DNA of 64,000 nucleotides from Hyphomonadaceae bacterium (GCA_023384105.1 JAHDXR010000001.1:62001-126000), one strand, 5' to 3'; positions 29,956 through 39,898 are shown, counted from the first letter of the stretch. The notes: generated by a model not told the origin, from the sequence alone. Translations and numbers: made by a program.

Positions 29956-32900
29956 CGGTTGAGCTGATGGAAGCGGGCGCATGTCCGCGAAGCTCTTCAA
30001 GTCTTGCTTCAATGACGTTTCGTAGCCGGCCGGCTTCGCGGCTCGGGTCCAAGAACCAATCTGTCGACCAAATCCGGTGTATGCGCCAGCCGAGACCTTC
30101 CAGAACGCTCTGACGCAACCGATCCCGATCCCGCGCTGAAGGCGCGGAGTGATACGATGCGCCGTCACACTCCACCCCGAGAATAAAGCCGTGTGGCCAA
30201 TCCGGATGACGGACGCCTATGTCGACGAAGTAACCCGCGACACCAACCTGGGGCACGACCTCCACGCCCATTGAAGTTAGCTGGCGCATAACGAAGACCT
30301 CGAATTCCGAGTCTGGCTCGCGTTTGGTCGCGGTACCTCCCTCGATGACGCCTGTCTTTGAATACTCTAGCCAACAGCGGAGCATATGCGCTCCCGCATT
30401 GCCGTGCTCGTCCACACGGATGTCTGTCGGGTCCATCGACGTGAACGTTACGATCTGCTGCTTGGCACGCGAGAAAAGAACATTTAGTCGGCGTCGGCCT
30501 GCGACACCGGTAATCGGACCAAACCTCTGATGCATCGGTTGGCCCGGTTCAGATGGTCCGTAGACTGTGCTGATGAAGATTGCGTCGCGCTCGTCGCCTT
30601 GCACGTTCTCAAGATTCTTCACGAAGAACTCTTCGAGGCCCTGATTATGTTGCGCCCACTTCTCGATATACGCGCTCGCCCGTTCATCGAGATTCACCGC
30701 AGTCTGTAGCTCTTCAAGGATGAGATCACGCTGCTTCTGGTTCACTGTCACCAGCCCCAGCGAGCGCTCGGGATACTTGACCATGAATTCTATCGCAGCC
30801 GCCACAATAGCTTTGGCCTCTTCCGGATTAACGCTCGAACGATAGCGTCCATTGACCCGAACAAGCGCAACGCCGCGATCCTCGCGGCGATCTTCGGCTG
30901 ATGGGAAAACGATCAGATTATCGTCATAAATGTGGTTGTTGGAGAACGCGATCAAGCTGCCGTGTTTGGAACGGTAGTGCCATCTTAGTTGACGCGCGGG
31001 GCGAAACACGGCGTTTGCCATTTCGAGGATCGATTCTTCGACAACTTTCTCGCCTTCCTCTTCCTCATCTTCTCCGTCGTCGATCAGCTTTTTGAAGAAC
31101 GATGTGGGCGGCAGTTGGTTTGTGTCGCCCACCACCAATACTTGCTTGGAACGTAGGACAGCGCCAAGCGCATCCTCCGGAGGCATCTGCGATGCTTCAT
31201 CGATGATGCAAAGGTCAAACTGGATATGAGGCGGCACGTATTGCGCGACCGCTAGCGGTGACATCATCCAACAAGGCTTCAAGTCGAGAAGCGCCTGTGA
31301 AGCGCGATCAACTAGATTCCGGACGGGAATGTACGCCTTCGTCTTGGCAGTCTCGTGTTCAATAAGCGCCATCTGAGTCTTCTCGGAGACCTTCCCGTGT
31401 CGAACACCTGGGGGTGGTCGTGATTGACGCAGCAGCGAACGACGAATGCCATCGCGAGTTAATTTAACAATGCGGCCGTCAAGGTCTGCGATGTCCTTGC
31501 GGAGCAGATCGATTTTTGACCCGGCGTACAGCCCCAGCACGTTGCCGTGCTTCTCATACACGTCGAGCGCCATGCCACGATGCACGACGGCTTCAATCAC
31601 CTCCGAAAGAGGGGCAGTCACTTCCCATCCAGCTTCAATCTCGTTCAGCAGTGGAGAGAGTCCGGCGGTATCAAGATCACGCCTATGAAGCGATAGTTCA
31701 GCGTGAACCTGCAAACTCTCATGGTCGTTCGCGGCTTCGGAAAGCATCTGCGCGGCTTGTTGGGCATTCAGGGATCGTACCCGCGCAGCAAAGCGCTCAA
31801 CGTCCCCCATATCCCTCATGGCACTGTCCAGCGCTGAGAGTTTTGGCGCCAAGGCATCTAAGGCGCGAAGCACGACACCGAGTTCGACGCGCTGTAGGGC
31901 GGCGGCGGCCATTGCTCCGAGTTGCATTTCGCCAAGCTGCGTTGCGGTTTGCGCCACGTTCTCAGCTTCAACGGTCGGCGTCCGCCAACCCTGGAACATT
32001 GCACCCAAGACGTCGCTGGCTGTTCTATCCGCATCGAGCTTTTCGGCGAGACGTTGCAGCTGTTGCGTGGCCGATGCCGCATTTTTGGCCTTGTCTGCAT
32101 TCCATTGCGCGGGCTGCTTTAATCCCCTCACCAACTCGTCAATCTCGCGCAGGCCGCTCTCCAAGTCCGCCAGCGTGTGAGCCAAGTCATCGCAGCGCCG
32201 GCTTAGATCGCTCGGCTTGCCAATCGCGCATATCTCAACATCCAACTCCGGTAACGACTGCAACAATTCGAGATCGGCACCCAAGATTTGTTGCCGGAAG
32301 TTCTTGTTTGTTAGGCCGGGGAAATTTCTCTCCAAACCATCGGCAAACACGGCCAAGTCCAGAATGGAGGCGAAGTCGGTGTCGAGTTCGCGCCACATTT
32401 CAGGGAACGCCGCAGCAATGCTGCTGTCGCGCTCAAACTCTCGGCACAAGTCCTTATAGTCGGCCGCGGCGTGCAACTGATCGGCCGCCAAAGAATCTTT
32501 GTATCGGCGGCCCGTTGCCATTCCACGATAAAGCGATTTTGCCCCTTTATAGGCTTCGCCGAAACGAGCCAAAAATGTTGCATTGCGCAGAATCGTTGCG
32601 GCTGCCCGCAGGCTGGCTGGGTCGATCTCCGGTATGGTTGCAAAATTCTCCAGAAGTTGTTTGCGAGCCGCCGCCAGTTTTTCGCCACGGACGGCTGCCT
32701 CGCGGACTCGAGTGCGGATCGCGGCGTCCGCAATCCTCGGATCGCGCACCAGGAGCGTCGCGAAACTAGTCTCGGCGACCAACTTGCGCGTCTTCTCCAT
32801 GTCGGAAAGCGGTCGGTCAGTCCAAAACACCGCGCCTGCTGCCACGAGATCAACGTGTTCGCGCGCCGCTTCCACTCGCTGACTCTGCGCCGCGGTGTCT

Positions 32901-35038
32901 TCGATTCTAGCTAGTATGGCCTCCCGATCCAGCGAAGCTAACTGGAGCTTCTGACAAACTAGACTCAAGCGCTCAAATTTTGTCGGCCACTCTGAATCAA
33001 GAGGGTTGTCTATCGACGCCGAAAAACGAGCTTCGGCTTTCTGCACGCGCTGACACTCAGACACAAACTGCATTAGGTGAACGAGCGCGCGCGAGCGGAC
33101 AGCACGAGACACCGCTACCAAATCGGTTCTCTTCTCTTTCGCTTCGCGCAGAGCGGCGGCCAAAGCCGCGCTTTCGGCATACAAAGAATCCAGGGGGCAA
33201 TCTAACTCCGGAACCTCAACAATCACCGCGGCCGTTTCCGAGGCGGCGGCTGCCGCGACCTGTGCTCGATCGCGAACCCCATCGAGCGAGAAGCGGTCTA
33301 ACGAAACGGCGCCAACGCCTCGCCAAACGGGGCTAACTGATCGCAGCGATTGCCGCACCTCTTCGTACACTCGCCCGCTGTTTCGGGCCGCCTCCAGCTT
33401 GCCTGGAGTCCAGCTCTCGATTGACTTGAGAAAATTCTTCTTTAGCGCCGCCGGCGCCGAGCTGAGCGTTGCATTCGCGCTCATCGCCCTTCCGAGTACG
33501 TCGTGAATTGTCCAGCCAGTGTTGCGATAGGGCAGAGCCAGCACCGCGAGGTACGAGGCAAGGTCGGCGCGAGCCTTCCTAAATTGAGCGGTGGCCTCGA
33601 CAAGCTCTGCTTGCTGGCCCGATGGACGCTGAGTCATCCGGTCACGCAGAGATTGGATCACTTGCTCGCGAGAAGATCGCGTTGCTTGAAGCGGAAGGAC
33701 AAACCCGTCGAGGTTCAGTGACCTAAGCCGCGATTGGACAACCTCAAGTGCTGCCATTTTCTCGGCAATGAATAGCACTTTCTTCCCGCGCTCGATTGCG
33801 GCGGCAATCACGTTCACGATTGTCTGTGACTTGCCTGTTCCTGGCGGCCCTTCGAGCGCCATGTCCTTGCCGCTTAACGCATCTATGAGTGCGCTCAGTT
33901 GCGAGGAATCTGCGTCCAGGACAGTGGGCGGAAGGCCAGTTGCAACATCAATTTCGTCTATCGCGTACTCTTCCGCGAAAACCGAAGTTGCTGTCGCGCC
34001 AGCGCCACCCAATAACGCGGAAATAACTGGATGTACGCCGAACCGACCTTCTTGTGTGCCCAGATCGTGGAACATCGCAATGCGGGCTGAGGGAAAGACA
34101 CCGAAGGCCACTTGCCGGCGAACGCGCATCTTGATCGTGTGCGGCTGTAGCGCGTCGATCTTGCTGAAATACGCCTCAATCGACTCCTGCGCATTGAACT
34201 GAGGAAGGTCGAGCGAGAATTCTCCTCGGAGCTTTTGCGCAAACACGTCATTCAAAGTTAGCTCTTCGTCGAGGAGCTTCACGGAGAACTCGGCGCCTTC
34301 AGGAGTTTTGTGCTTGGTGATTTCAACTTGCGCCAGCAGCAAAGGCGCGAACGAAGGCTTAGATGCGGACGGATCGGTCCATTCGACGAATCCGACGGCG
34401 ACATGCATCACGTTGACGCCGGTCTCCTGAAGCCAACTCCTTCCTTTGGATAGAAGTCCGTTGAGCCGTCGCTCCAAATCCTCCGCTAGCATCAGCGTTT
34501 GAAGTTCACGATCATCGAATCGGCCGTCTGCCGCGGCGGCATTGGGCAACGGGAGATCGTAACCGGGCGAGATGCCGTGAGCGCGGGCGTGCGCGGCTAA
34601 AGAGATGTCCGCTCCGACCTGTCTCGCTTCCATCCCGAGGGACAGACGAACACGGTCGCGCAGCGCGCGGTCGAGCGCCTGCAATTCGCCCGGGTCAGCC
34701 TCGCTCTTCGCTTCGAGGTCCGCGAGGGCCCCCAAATAGGTTTCGTCGATCCGTTTTGCATCGGAAAGCGCGTCTTGGAATTCGCGACCTTCTTCGTCTT
34801 TGGGGTCGTTTTCGAGATCAGGCAGTGCCCGAAACCGCATAGAACCGCTGGAGAGTTTAGCCACGACCTTCTCGGGCAACTCATCCACGATCCGGAGAAG
34901 CGCGTTAGATCGCCCGGAAAAGCTTGTTGATATAAGCGGATTGCGCCGACTTAGATCGAGCAGCTTCGGGCGCATGCGCGCAACTCGTTGCTCCACGAGA
35001 TGAGCCAGCTCAGCCGCTTTTCCTCCCGCCTCCGGCAT
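29951..35038 (-). CDS. DUF4011-helicase-REase defence protein (Hhe-like)
   Basis: About 1695 residues. An N-terminal DUF4011-like region (LLDLSRRNPLISTSF near residue 30) precedes a superfamily 1 helicase: Walker A ALEGPPGTGKSQTIVNV (about 395-411), FIAEKMAALEVVQSRL, motif II DLCIIDEASQMPPEDAL, and motifs VFRPARQLRWHYRS and FISTVYGP...NVLFSRAKQQIV. Between the helicase halves is a long helical insert. The C-terminal 110 residues form a Vsr-fold REase (VDIGVRHPDW, ILGVECDGASYHSA, WRIHRIWSTDWF). This is the DUF4011-helicase-Vsr architecture reported as anti-phage in a published screen (named hhe, as I recall). The ATG at 35038 follows GAGGCG; it is island cargo next to rmuC, with lower GC than the chromosome. 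Confidence 0.88.
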   Translation of the reverse strand: MPEAGGKAAELAHLVEQRVARMRPKLLDLSRRNPLISTSFSGRSNALLRIVDELPEKVVAKLSSGSMRFRALPDLENDPKDEEGREFQDALSDAKRIDETYLGALADLEAKSEADPGELQALDRALRDRVRLSLGMEARQVGADISLAAHARAHGISPGYDLPLPNAAAADGRFDDRELQTLMLAEDLERRLNGLLSKGRSWLQETGVNVMHVAVGFVEWTDPSASKPSFAPLLLAQVEITKHKTPEGAEFSVKLLDEELTLNDVFAQKLRGEFSLDLPQFNAQESIEAYFSKIDALQPHTIKMRVRRQVAFGVFPSARIAMFHDLGTQEGRFGVHPVISALLGGAGATATSVFAEEYAIDEIDVATGLPPTVLDADSSQLSALIDALSGKDMALEGPPGTGKSQTIVNVIAAAIERGKKVLFIAEKMAALEVVQSRLRSLNLDGFVLPLQATRSSREQVIQSLRDRMTQRPSGQQAELVEATAQFRKARADLASYLAVLALPYRNTGWTIHDVLGRAMSANATLSSAPAALKKNFLKSIESWTPGKLEAARNSGRVYEEVRQSLRSVSPVWRGVGAVSLDRFSLDGVRDRAQVAAAAASETAAVIVEVPELDCPLDSLYAESAALAAALREAKEKRTDLVAVSRAVRSRALVHLMQFVSECQRVQKAEARFSASIDNPLDSEWPTKFERLSLVCQKLQLASLDREAILARIEDTAAQSQRVEAAREHVDLVAAGAVFWTDRPLSDMEKTRKLVAETSFATLLVRDPRIADAAIRTRVREAAVRGEKLAAARKQLLENFATIPEIDPASLRAAATILRNATFLARFGEAYKGAKSLYRGMATGRRYKDSLAADQLHAAADYKDLCREFERDSSIAAAFPEMWRELDTDFASILDLAVFADGLERNFPGLTNKNFRQQILGADLELLQSLPELDVEICAIGKPSDLSRRCDDLAHTLADLESGLREIDELVRGLKQPAQWNADKAKNAASATQQLQRLAEKLDADRTASDVLGAMFQGWRTPTVEAENVAQTATQLGEMQLGAMAAAALQRVELGVVLRALDALAPKLSALDSAMRDMGDVERFAARVRSLNAQQAAQMLSEAANDHESLQVHAELSLHRRDLDTAGLSPLLNEIEAGWEVTAPLSEVIEAVVHRGMALDVYEKHGNVLGLYAGSKIDLLRKDIADLDGRIVKLTRDGIRRSLLRQSRPPPGVRHGKVSEKTQMALIEHETAKTKAYIPVRNLVDRASQALLDLKPCWMMSPLAVAQYVPPHIQFDLCIIDEASQMPPEDALGAVLRSKQVLVVGDTNQLPPTSFFKKLIDDGEDEEEEGEKVVEESILEMANAVFRPARQLRWHYRSKHGSLIAFSNNHIYDDNLIVFPSAEDRREDRGVALVRVNGRYRSSVNPEEAKAIVAAAIEFMVKYPERSLGLVTVNQKQRDLILEELQTAVNLDERASAYIEKWAQHNQGLEEFFVKNLENVQGDERDAIFISTVYGPSEPGQPMHQRFGPITGVAGRRRLNVLFSRAKQQIVTFTSMDPTDIRVDEHGNAGAHMLRCWLEYSKTGVIEGGTATKREPDSEFEVFVMRQLTSMGVEVVPQVGVAGYFVDIGVRHPDWPHGFILGVECDGASYHSAPSARDRDRLRQSVLEGLGWRIHRIWSTDWFLDPSREAGRLRNVIEARLEELRGHAPASISSTG

Positions 35039-35138
35039 TCTTCGCCTCAAGTATCGCGAAGCGCAGCCGTCTCAGCTGGCAACGCGTTCGAGCTTTTGAT
35101 TCGCATCCTTTAATTGTGGCGCCAAGAATCGCGGGTCG

Positions 35139-36797
35139 CTAGGCGGCCTGTCCTTCGCTTCCCTCCTCGTCATCTGATTCATCTGACTCGGGACTGTCAT
35201 CACCCAGGAGCGCAACGGGAATGGCCTTCGTCGTCTTCGCTCCCATCTCCTTCAAAGTTTCGATTTGTCGCACAACGTTTCCTGGTCCCATCGACAACTT
35301 GCTGAGCGCGTCTTGGTAGCTTTGGTTCGCTTGTCCGAGGCGTGTCCCGATTTGCGTGAAGTCCGAAACGAACGAGACGAACTTCGAATAGAGTTTCCCC
35401 GCTCGGTCGGCAATTGCCTCCGCGTTCGTATTGCGGCGCTCAACCCTCCAAATGCTGTGCACGGTCCGCAGCGACATCATTAGCGTTGTCGGAGTGGCGA
35501 CCGCGACATTGCACTCCGCCGCGAAGAGGATCAGGTCCGGGTCGTCGCTGACCGCCACCGCCCATGCTCCCTCAATAGGAACGAACATAACGACGTAGTC
35601 GAGTCCGCCTTGTCCAAGCGCCTGATACTCCTTGTCGCTCAGCGCACGAATGTGCGCTCGCAAGGAGTCCACGTGCTTTTGAAGGTGCAGCGCTCGCTCT
35701 TCCTCTGTCTCCGAGTTGACGTGTGCTTCAAAACTCAGGAGCGAGACCTTGGAATCGATCACCACATTGTCTCCACCGGGCAGATTGACGATCACGTCGG
35801 GACGAAGGCGGCGACCCTCTTCGTTCTGGTGGCTCGTTTGTTTGTGATATTCTTCGCCTTCACGCAGTCCCGATTTCTCCAAGAGGGTAGAGAGCACCAT
35901 CTCGCCCCAAGCCCCCTGGGTTTGCGACTTCCCTTTCAGGGCGCGTGTTAGGTTCGTGGTTTCACTTGTCATCGTCGCGCTAACTGCGGCGAGGCTCTTA
36001 ATCTGCTCACTGAGAGCGGTGCGCTCCTTCGCGCTCTCAGTGTGCGCATTCTGCAATCCAACCTGAAACTCCTGCATTTTCGTGCGAAGTGGCTCAAGCA
36101 ATGCCTCGATTTGTTCCTTGTTCTGCTTTGCGAATGTCTCGCCGTGCTGAGACATCAGGCCGTTAGCCAGAACCTTGAATTGGTTAGTCAGCGCCTCTTG
36201 TGCTTCAGTCACTAGTTTAAGCTTTTCGTCATTCTCCTTGCGCTCGTGAGCGAGTGACTCCTGGGTCTTTGCGAGTTCAGTTGCGATCTCGGCCGCTCGG
36301 TCGGAGGATTCGCGGACCTGGGCGACAAGTAGCGCCGCGGCGTCACGCTCGGCGAGCAATGCGGCGTCGCGCTCAGCGAGTTGTGTTCCCTTCTCTGTGT
36401 CGGACAACTTCAGCTGAATGCGCTCAGCATCAACGCTCGCGAGCTGCTGTTCCAAGACCTTGACTCGCTCAGTCAGGCTGTCCGCGTCGCGCTGCAAGCC
36501 ACTTCGCGCTTCATTCGTTACAGCCAGATCGCGCTCGGTGTCTGACCTTGCTCGCCGTGCATTGGAAAGCTCTTGAGTGCACGCCTCAAGGTCTCGCTCC
36601 AGGGTCGCACAACGAGACGAGCGTTCCTTCTCAACCGCCAACTCCTTGTCGAGCGTTGCGATGCGCGCGCGAGCAGCGTCCAGCTCCTCAAGTTGAGCCG
36701 CGCTGAGTGTTGGTTGGCGGCGCCGGAGCAGCAGGACGATGCACGCGCCTAAGCCGGCTGCAAGCAGTGCGGTGAATGCGATTACAAAAATCTGCAT
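35139..36797 (-). CDS. rmuC: DNA recombination protein RmuC
   Basis: A 552-residue protein with an N-terminal membrane anchor (IFVIAFTALLAAGLGACIVL, about 3-22) and a long coiled coil (about 35-300, rich in Glu/Lys/Ala heptads). The RmuC nuclease-like core follows: QTQGAWGEMVLSTLLEKSGL, RLRPDVIVNLPGGDNVVIDS, then KVSLLSFEAH and YVVMFVPIEGAW. RmuC limits inversions at short repeats in E. coli, and paralogues occur in defence islands. The pairing with the helicase-REase gene (100 bases downstream) suggests a joint role; the chromosome probably has its own copy. ATG at 36797; a TTG two codons earlier is possible. Confidence 0.92.
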   Translation of the reverse strand: MQIFVIAFTALLAAGLGACIVLLLRRRQPTLSAAQLEELDAARARIATLDKELAVEKERSSRCATLERDLEACTQELSNARRARSDTERDLAVTNEARSGLQRDADSLTERVKVLEQQLASVDAERIQLKLSDTEKGTQLAERDAALLAERDAAALLVAQVRESSDRAAEIATELAKTQESLAHERKENDEKLKLVTEAQEALTNQFKVLANGLMSQHGETFAKQNKEQIEALLEPLRTKMQEFQVGLQNAHTESAKERTALSEQIKSLAAVSATMTSETTNLTRALKGKSQTQGAWGEMVLSTLLEKSGLREGEEYHKQTSHQNEEGRRLRPDVIVNLPGGDNVVIDSKVSLLSFEAHVNSETEEERALHLQKHVDSLRAHIRALSDKEYQALGQGGLDYVVMFVPIEGAWAVAVSDDPDLILFAAECNVAVATPTTLMMSLRTVHSIWRVERRNTNAEAIADRAGKLYSKFVSFVSDFTQIGTRLGQANQSYQDALSKLSMGPGNVVRQIETLKEMGAKTTKAIPVALLGDDSPESDESDDEEGSEGQAA

Positions 36798-37195
36798 GGT
36801 CAAATCCCGGAAAAAGAAAGCGCGCAGCGTCGCAACGGCGACTCAACCCAAGGCTAGCAGAACGGAGCGGGAACGTCATTAGGAGCGCCCGCAAGGCTCG
36901 GATCGTTCGTTCCGGTGACGATACAAAGTTATGGTTAATAAAGGGTTACCGCTGAATGGGCCGCCTCGCTCCGGGCCCCCTCTGATGATTGCAGGGGGCG
37001 GGGGTGGCGCAGAGCCGCGTCACACGAAGATGGCGGAGGAGTCGCATAGCGCCTCCCGGTCCATGCGCGAATGGAGGCAATCGTCGATTCGTGCAGGGCA
37101 CTCAGGGCACTTTTGACCAAACCTATCTCTAAGACTCGCGTGTAAGAGCAAGTTTGGACAAAAGTGCCCTGAGTGCCCTGATACAGATTTCGCGC
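36798..37195. other. Non-coding region between rmuC and primase genes
   Basis: About 400 bases without a credible gene. The left part should contain the rmuC promoter (AT-rich segment around 36920-36945, TTATGGTTAATAAAGG). The right part holds the large inverted repeat listed separately. Small frames present here lack ribosome sites and codon bias. Confidence 0.6.
37094..37180. repeat. Large inverted repeat, candidate replication origin or terminator
   Basis: Two 29-base arms (37094-37122 and 37152-37180) are reverse complements with one mismatch, separated by 29 bases. Each arm contains two tandem CAGGGCACT units. The element begins 15 bases beyond the stop codon of the D5/P4-type primase-helicase. 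In P4-like satellites the primase-helicase binds iterons at the origin, so this could be the island's origin or cis-replication region; a transcription terminator is the alternative, although neither side has a long T-run. Confidence 0.7.
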
Positions 37196-38677
37196 TTATT
37201 TGAAGCGCTCCCCCTTCAAGCGAATATGGCGAAAGACGCGCACGCCGTCGCTCTTGCCTTCCGGGATTCCGCGCGCGCGCAACTCGTCGAAGAATGCGCG
37301 GTCAACGCCCGGATTCTTCATCCCGACACTGAGCAAGAAGGCGCGGTAGCTCGCCCACAATTCCGCGCGCGGCGTTCCACTCTGTTCGCCGTCCTCTGTA
37401 AACTCGCGAAGCCATCGCGCTACGTAGTCCGTTTTCGCCCTGTAGCGCTCACGCGCGTCTTTCACGCACGCCGGCAACACAAGCCGCCCCATGCTTCCGC
37501 TTGCCTCACCGTCAGCGCGCCACTCGCGCGCGCCTTCCAATGCCCAATTGAGAACGCCTGGAAGTTCATGCGCGGCTATTTTGTCGTCTAGCCCCGCGAT
37601 TTGCTTCGATTTCGGAATTTGCACATCAAACGTGACGGGCCATATCCGCTTCCAGAACGCATCGCCCGAGTCCTGCGATCCCGGCGCATGATTGCCGCGC
37701 ACGAAGACATGATGCGTCGGCGTGAACGAATAGACTTCGCCGAACAGCTTTCGCGCTTGCAGGTCATCGCGCGATGCCACGTCCTTAAGCTTCTTGTCGT
37801 CCCAAACCGCGTGTTTTGGAATTTCATTGATGAGCACGAGGCGTGGGCCCATCGAAAGAGCCGCATAGAGTCGTTTCGTCTCGGAGTCGTGTTTGGTTTG
37901 CAAGAGCAGATCGGCACCCGCGATCATGCAATAGCCGCCGAACAACCGTGTCAGCACGTTGCAAGCAACGCTCTTCCCGTTGTCTCCGCTCTCGCCAAGC
38001 ATGAAGACAATCCCATTATCGAGGATCACCCCGAACAGCGCGGCACCGATGCAGCGCTGAAAGAACTTGCGTTCGTCGGCGTTGTCTAGAACCTCGCAAA
38101 TGAAGCGGTTCCACATCGGCGCTTTCGCATCAGGATCATAGTCGCAGCCCATGCGCTTTGAGATGTACTCGCTCGCCGGCGCCTGAACGAGTGTGAGCTT
38201 AAGCAGGTCTAGGACGCCGTTGCCGACGCCGAGCAAATGTGGCGTGCGATTGAAGCGCGCAGATGGAATGGCCATGTGCGGCCGTGCTTGCTTCAGCGCG
38301 CGCTCCTGCGCGCGGCGGTCATTGAACAGCATGCCCGCTTTGGACATCGCGCGTTCAGCGTCTTCCTCGTCCTTATCGTCGCCGCTGAGCTTGGCTTGGC
38401 GAAAACGTCGAGATGCTTCCTCCAACCGCTCAGCCGCGAAGGCTTGCATGTGCAATTCCTCATTGTCGGGCGTCCACACACCGGCGCGGAAAGCATGCCA
38501 CCGCTTGGTCTCAGGATTCCAACATAGCTTTTCCCTGTGTCGCTCATAGAACGCGACGCCGTTGGCCGTGTCGCCGCCGGGGTCTCCGCCCAGCGTGTCG
38601 ATTGCGCTTTGAATCGTATCAAGCGGAGTGGGCTCATCAAATGGGCCAAGAATGTCCTTTAGCGTGCGCCGGCGCAT
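37196..38677 (-). CDS. D5/P4-type phage primase-helicase
   Basis: About 493 residues. A D5_N-like region (FYERHREKLCWNPETKRWHA; PHMAIPSARFNRTPHLLGVG) precedes a superfamily 3 helicase core with Walker A FMLGESGDNGKSVACNVLT. Walker B/C motifs follow in RLVLINEIPK and HHVFVRGNHAPG, then KRIWPVTFDV. These are hallmarks of poxvirus D5/phage P4 alpha-like helicases that replicate integrative elements. No N-terminal primase (Toprim or AEP) motif is obvious, so it may need another primase. The start at 38677 has GGAAGG seven bases upstream; the open frame extends to 38716 inside the preceding gene. Confidence 0.88.
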   Translation of the reverse strand: MRRRTLKDILGPFDEPTPLDTIQSAIDTLGGDPGGDTANGVAFYERHREKLCWNPETKRWHAFRAGVWTPDNEELHMQAFAAERLEEASRRFRQAKLSGDDKDEEDAERAMSKAGMLFNDRRAQERALKQARPHMAIPSARFNRTPHLLGVGNGVLDLLKLTLVQAPASEYISKRMGCDYDPDAKAPMWNRFICEVLDNADERKFFQRCIGAALFGVILDNGIVFMLGESGDNGKSVACNVLTRLFGGYCMIAGADLLLQTKHDSETKRLYAALSMGPRLVLINEIPKHAVWDDKKLKDVASRDDLQARKLFGEVYSFTPTHHVFVRGNHAPGSQDSGDAFWKRIWPVTFDVQIPKSKQIAGLDDKIAAHELPGVLNWALEGAREWRADGEASGSMGRLVLPACVKDARERYRAKTDYVARWLREFTEDGEQSGTPRAELWASYRAFLLSVGMKNPGVDRAFFDELRARGIPEGKSDGVRVFRHIRLKGERFK

Positions 38678-39183
38678 TGTGCGGCCTTCCGCTTTTTTGA
38701 CTTCGGGTGCGCCCATGCTGCCTTAAGCAGGTCGGCGGTTAGATCAGCGCGAGTGTATTCCGGTGGCGTGGTAGGATCGGGCCAGTTTCTAGAGTCGAGC
38801 CAACCCGGCACCTGTGCGAGAGAGCCGTGATAGTAGCGAAGCTCCATGAAATGCTTCCAACCCAGCAAGCGCCGAGGCCAGGGCTCTCTCCCTTCAATGA
38901 TGCGTCGCGCGCGTTCCCGGGAAAGCCACTGTCTGCGAGGCCATGTCCAATCATAGCCGGCGGCCTCGATTGCCTTTAGGTCCGGCGGTGTCGCGTCGCG
39001 CTCGGTGAAGTGTGGAAAGCGATCTCGGCTTCCATAGTAAAGCAAGTAATGGGCTAGCCAGAGAAGCGAGGGACGCCGCTCCATCTCCGCGAACAAGCCG
39101 TCTAGATACTCGCCGTAGGTCTGGCGCATCTTTTTGCGTGCGGGGTGTTGCGTTCCGGCGCGCGATAACTGAGGGGTTGTCAT
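38659..39183 (-). CDS. Hypothetical island protein
   Basis: A 174-residue protein (MTTPQLSRAGTQHPARKKMR...) rich in aromatic and basic residues (LLWLAHYLLYYGSRDRFPHF, WKHFMELRYYHGSL). No signal peptide or membrane segment. No recognised family. It overlaps the primase-helicase start by 19 bases, so the two are co-translated and it may take part in island replication. Confidence 0.65.
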   Translation of the reverse strand: MTTPQLSRAGTQHPARKKMRQTYGEYLDGLFAEMERRPSLLWLAHYLLYYGSRDRFPHFTERDATPPDLKAIEAAGYDWTWPRRQWLSRERARRIIEGREPWPRRLLGWKHFMELRYYHGSLAQVPGWLDSRNWPDPTTPPEYTRADLTADLLKAAWAHPKSKKRKAAQCAGAR

Positions 39184-39260
39184 TGCTCAATTGCTTTCGG
39201 TCGCTGTTGAGTGCGTTGAAAATTGCCGGCGTCGAGTCCCTCGCTCGGCGCCGGCGCTCT

Positions 39261-39608
39261 TTATGTCAGGGTGCCGGCCTTCCAGCGCGAAGCCATTCCT
39301 TTGGCGCCGGCCGCCGCAAGTATCCGGCGCTGCTCTGGGCTGAGTTTTCCGCGACGCAGCCGCATCTTCACTTCGCCGAATGTGAGGGCGTGAACGTGCT
39401 TGTCCAACTCGCGCGCCTCCGCCTCGCTAATCGGCGTCACTGTCCCCGCCGTGCGACGCAGCGGCACGAACACAAGGCCGCTTGGTGGCGCCGTGTGTTC
39501 GATGGCGAGGCAAGGCCCGGCCGTGTCTTGAAGTGCGACGCCAACCACGCGACCGGCGCGATTGGCGTATGCAACAAGAGCGCCCGGACTCAAGCCGGCG
39601 GGAAACAC
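39261..39608 (-). CDS. Hypothetical island protein
   Basis: A 115-residue protein from a GTG that overlaps the previous stop by one base (TAGTG). The central LDKHVHALTFGEVKMRLRRG and the ending QRRILAAAGAKGMASRWKAG look like a small helical, possibly DNA-binding, region. Family unknown. The coupling supports it being real. Confidence 0.6.
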   Translation of the reverse strand: MFPAGLSPGALVAYANRAGRVVGVALQDTAGPCLAIEHTAPPSGLVFVPLRRTAGTVTPISEAEARELDKHVHALTFGEVKMRLRRGKLSPEQRRILAAAGAKGMASRWKAGTLT

Positions 39609-39898
39609 TAGGGCTCGCCCAGAACGCGGCGTCGGATTTTCGGCTTCTGCGAAGCCGGCTCCGCGTCGTCTTGTTCATCGGCGAGTCGTGCAAACACTTC
39701 GAGTGGCTTGTTTTCTGGAATGAGCGCGTCCAGCATCTTGCGGTCGGTGATTAGGAACCGCTCGCCGGGCATGACGTATTTCCAGACCTGCGAAACTCGC
39801 GGCGTCCCGTCCTTGCGAAAGCCGATGACCTTTTCCATCGGCGGCTCAACGGTGAGGCGCACAAGCGCAATTGCTGGCAAGGGGTATTTCTCTTCCAT
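39608..39898 (-). CDS. Hypothetical island protein
   Basis: A 96-residue protein (MEEKYPLPAIALVRLTVEPP...) with a basic C-terminus (KPKIRRRVLGEP). It lies five bases after the coiled-coil protein gene and overlaps the next gene. The segment VWKYVMPGERFLITDRKMLD resembles nothing I can name. Confidence 0.6.
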   Translation of the reverse strand: MEEKYPLPAIALVRLTVEPPMEKVIGFRKDGTPRVSQVWKYVMPGERFLITDRKMLDALIPENKPLEVFARLADEQDDAEPASQKPKIRRRVLGEP

